Source: Deltaproteobacteria bacterium (GTDB taxonomy: Bacteria > Desulfobacterota > Desulfobacteria > Desulfobacterales > Desulfatibacillaceae). From it: a DNA stretch of 5,013 bases. Positions 4,712 through 5,013 of the stretch are shown here, in pieces; the stretch's first letter is position 1, and each line of letters starts with the position of its first letter. The notes under the pieces are model-generated. The model did no database searches, was not told the DNA's origin, and worked only from the letters and a program-made list of their open reading frames with translations. Position numbers and translations under genes: made by a program. The DNA lies in contig JAKAGN010000242.1 in NCBI GenBank assembly GCA_021815525.1, positions 1 to 5,013 on the forward strand, in the 5' to 3' direction.

Positions 4712-4867
4712 ATGGCCGCCGCGAACCGCGCCACGAGGCTGTCCTTCCCGCCCAGGCTTGAGCCCCCCTCGACATTCGCGTCGAAATCGCGGCCTTTCTC
4801 GTCGAATAAATGCCGATTGCCCGGAAAAAATGCTTTCCCCTGCCTTTTTTCCACCCGCCGCCGATAA
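4712..4867. other. Spacer between the two twin elements
   Basis: This 156-bp stretch has no convincing gene and little sequence similarity to the region before copy 1, except for the position-matched A-tract/T-tract inverted repeat at its end. No IHF consensus was found here. Copy 2 therefore has its own core promoter but may share or lack the remote control sites of copy 1. Confidence 0.5.
4823..4852. repeat. A-tract/T-tract inverted repeat upstream of copy 2
   Basis: GGAAAAAATGC (4823-4833) pairs with GCCTTTTTTCC (4842-4852) with one mismatch around an 8-base loop. It ends 18 bases before the -24 GG of the second sigma-54 promoter. Position and A/T-tract layout match the inverted repeat before copy 1, though the base sequence has diverged. 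It could also act as a weak terminator because the right arm is T-rich. Confidence 0.45.
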
Positions 4868-4991
4868 CTTGGCAAGCCTTTTGCAACATAAATAAGACAA
4901 CAGACGAAGAACTCCTCATCTTCCTCTGTCTCCTCACTCCTCCTTTTTCCTCGTGGAAGGCCGCCCCCCCTCCGGGCGGCCTTCGTGTTTT
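4868..4991 (+). repeat. Twin element, copy 2 (124 bp)
   Basis: This is the second copy of the element at 4588-4711, in the same direction and exactly 280 bp further on. Similarity stops sharply on both sides: at the promoter on the left and in the terminator tail on the right. After it only 22 bases of window remain, so more copies could follow. Confidence 0.95.
4869..4885 (+). promoter_or_regulatory. Sigma-54 (-24/-12) promoter, copy 2
   Basis: The sequence is identical to promoter 1, with GG at 4871-4872 and GC at 4883-4884, spaced by ten bases. The predicted start is near G4896. Keeping this promoter unchanged while flanking DNA has diverged suggests it is used. Confidence 0.85.
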
Positions 4992-4992
4992 T
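4896..4992 (+). ncRNA. Predicted sigma-54-dependent small RNA, copy 2
   Basis: The predicted transcript of about 97 nt has the same 5' part as copy 1: stem 1 at 4901-4910 with 4919-4928, ACTCCTCA in the loop, and CU-rich single strand with CTCCTCC at 4936-4942. All parts that could pair with target mRNAs are identical, so both RNAs should act on the same targets and may differ only in stability or control. There is no ATG. The terminator stem is stronger than in copy 1. The activator and targets are unknown. Confidence 0.7.
4956..4992 (+). terminator. Intrinsic terminator of sRNA copy 2
   Basis: An 11-bp perfect stem, GAAGGCCGCCC (4956-4966) with GGGCGGCCTTC (4974-4984), encloses a CCCCTCC loop and is followed by GTG and five T (4988-4992). 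It is better paired than its copy 1 counterpart. Confidence 0.8.
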
Positions 4993-5013
4993 CCAGGGCG
5001 GCTGAAAACGTGA

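Noticed and set aside
4588..4991. CRISPR array or transposon remnant as explanation of the direct repeat
   Set aside because: There are only two long units with a 156-bp spacer, no short regular repeats, no terminal inverted repeats, no target duplication and no transposase; unit borders coincide with promoter and terminator.
4572..5013. Overlapping reading frames across the twin elements on both strands, including plus-strand frames reading FCNINKTTDEELLIFLCLL and minus-strand frames starting MRSSSSVVLF
   Set aside because: They share sequence only because the repeat is duplicated. They lie over a sigma-54 promoter and a terminator hairpin, lack family resemblance, and diverge completely outside the repeat. 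The purine-rich minus strand gives Shine-Dalgarno-like sequence by composition.

Overview
The window looks like chromosomal DNA of a GC-rich anaerobic sulfate- or sulfur-metabolising bacterium, most likely Desulfobacterota. This is inferred from gene content: a DsrE2-type sulfur carrier, a TusA sulfurtransferase, a NarI/DsrM/TmcC-type diheme cytochrome b, an HdrD/DsrK/TmcB-type iron-sulfur protein with CCG motifs, and a FadL-type outer membrane channel. No rRNA or other taxonomic marker is present.

Positions 2-2637 hold four tightly spaced plus-strand genes, probably one operon that begins upstream of the window. They are a DsrE2-like protein (5' end cut off), TusA, a five-helix membrane cytochrome b, and a soluble 416-residue protein with two [4Fe-4S] ferredoxin motifs followed by a heterodisulfide-reductase-type CCG domain. 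The last two would form a minimal quinone-linked HdrDE/DsrMK/TmcBC-like module. The first two are cytoplasmic carriers of persulfide sulfur. Together they suggest a route that links protein-bound sulfur, or a thiol/disulfide couple, to the menaquinone pool. That link is inference from gene order.

Positions 2638-2883 are a 246-bp leader with a GC hairpin and a run of ten G. It precedes a separate gene (2884-4146) for a FadL/OmpP1 family outer membrane channel for hydrophobic compounds, which ends at a clear intrinsic terminator (4178-4211).

Positions 4212-5013 contain no convincing protein gene but are the most unusual part. A 124-bp element occurs twice, exactly 280 bp apart (4588-4711 and 4868-4991), with 120 of 124 positions identical. 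Each copy starts at a near-consensus sigma-54 (-24/-12) promoter and ends at a GC hairpin with a T-rich tail, which predicts two paralogous small RNAs of about 96 nt. Neither contains an ATG, both carry CU-rich anti-Shine-Dalgarno segments, and three of the four differences fall in the terminator stem and preserve or improve pairing. A consensus IHF site, a palindrome, and position-matched A-tract/T-tract inverted repeats lie upstream. The layout resembles multicopy sigma-54-dependent sRNAs such as the Vibrio Qrr RNAs, but I do not recognise this family.
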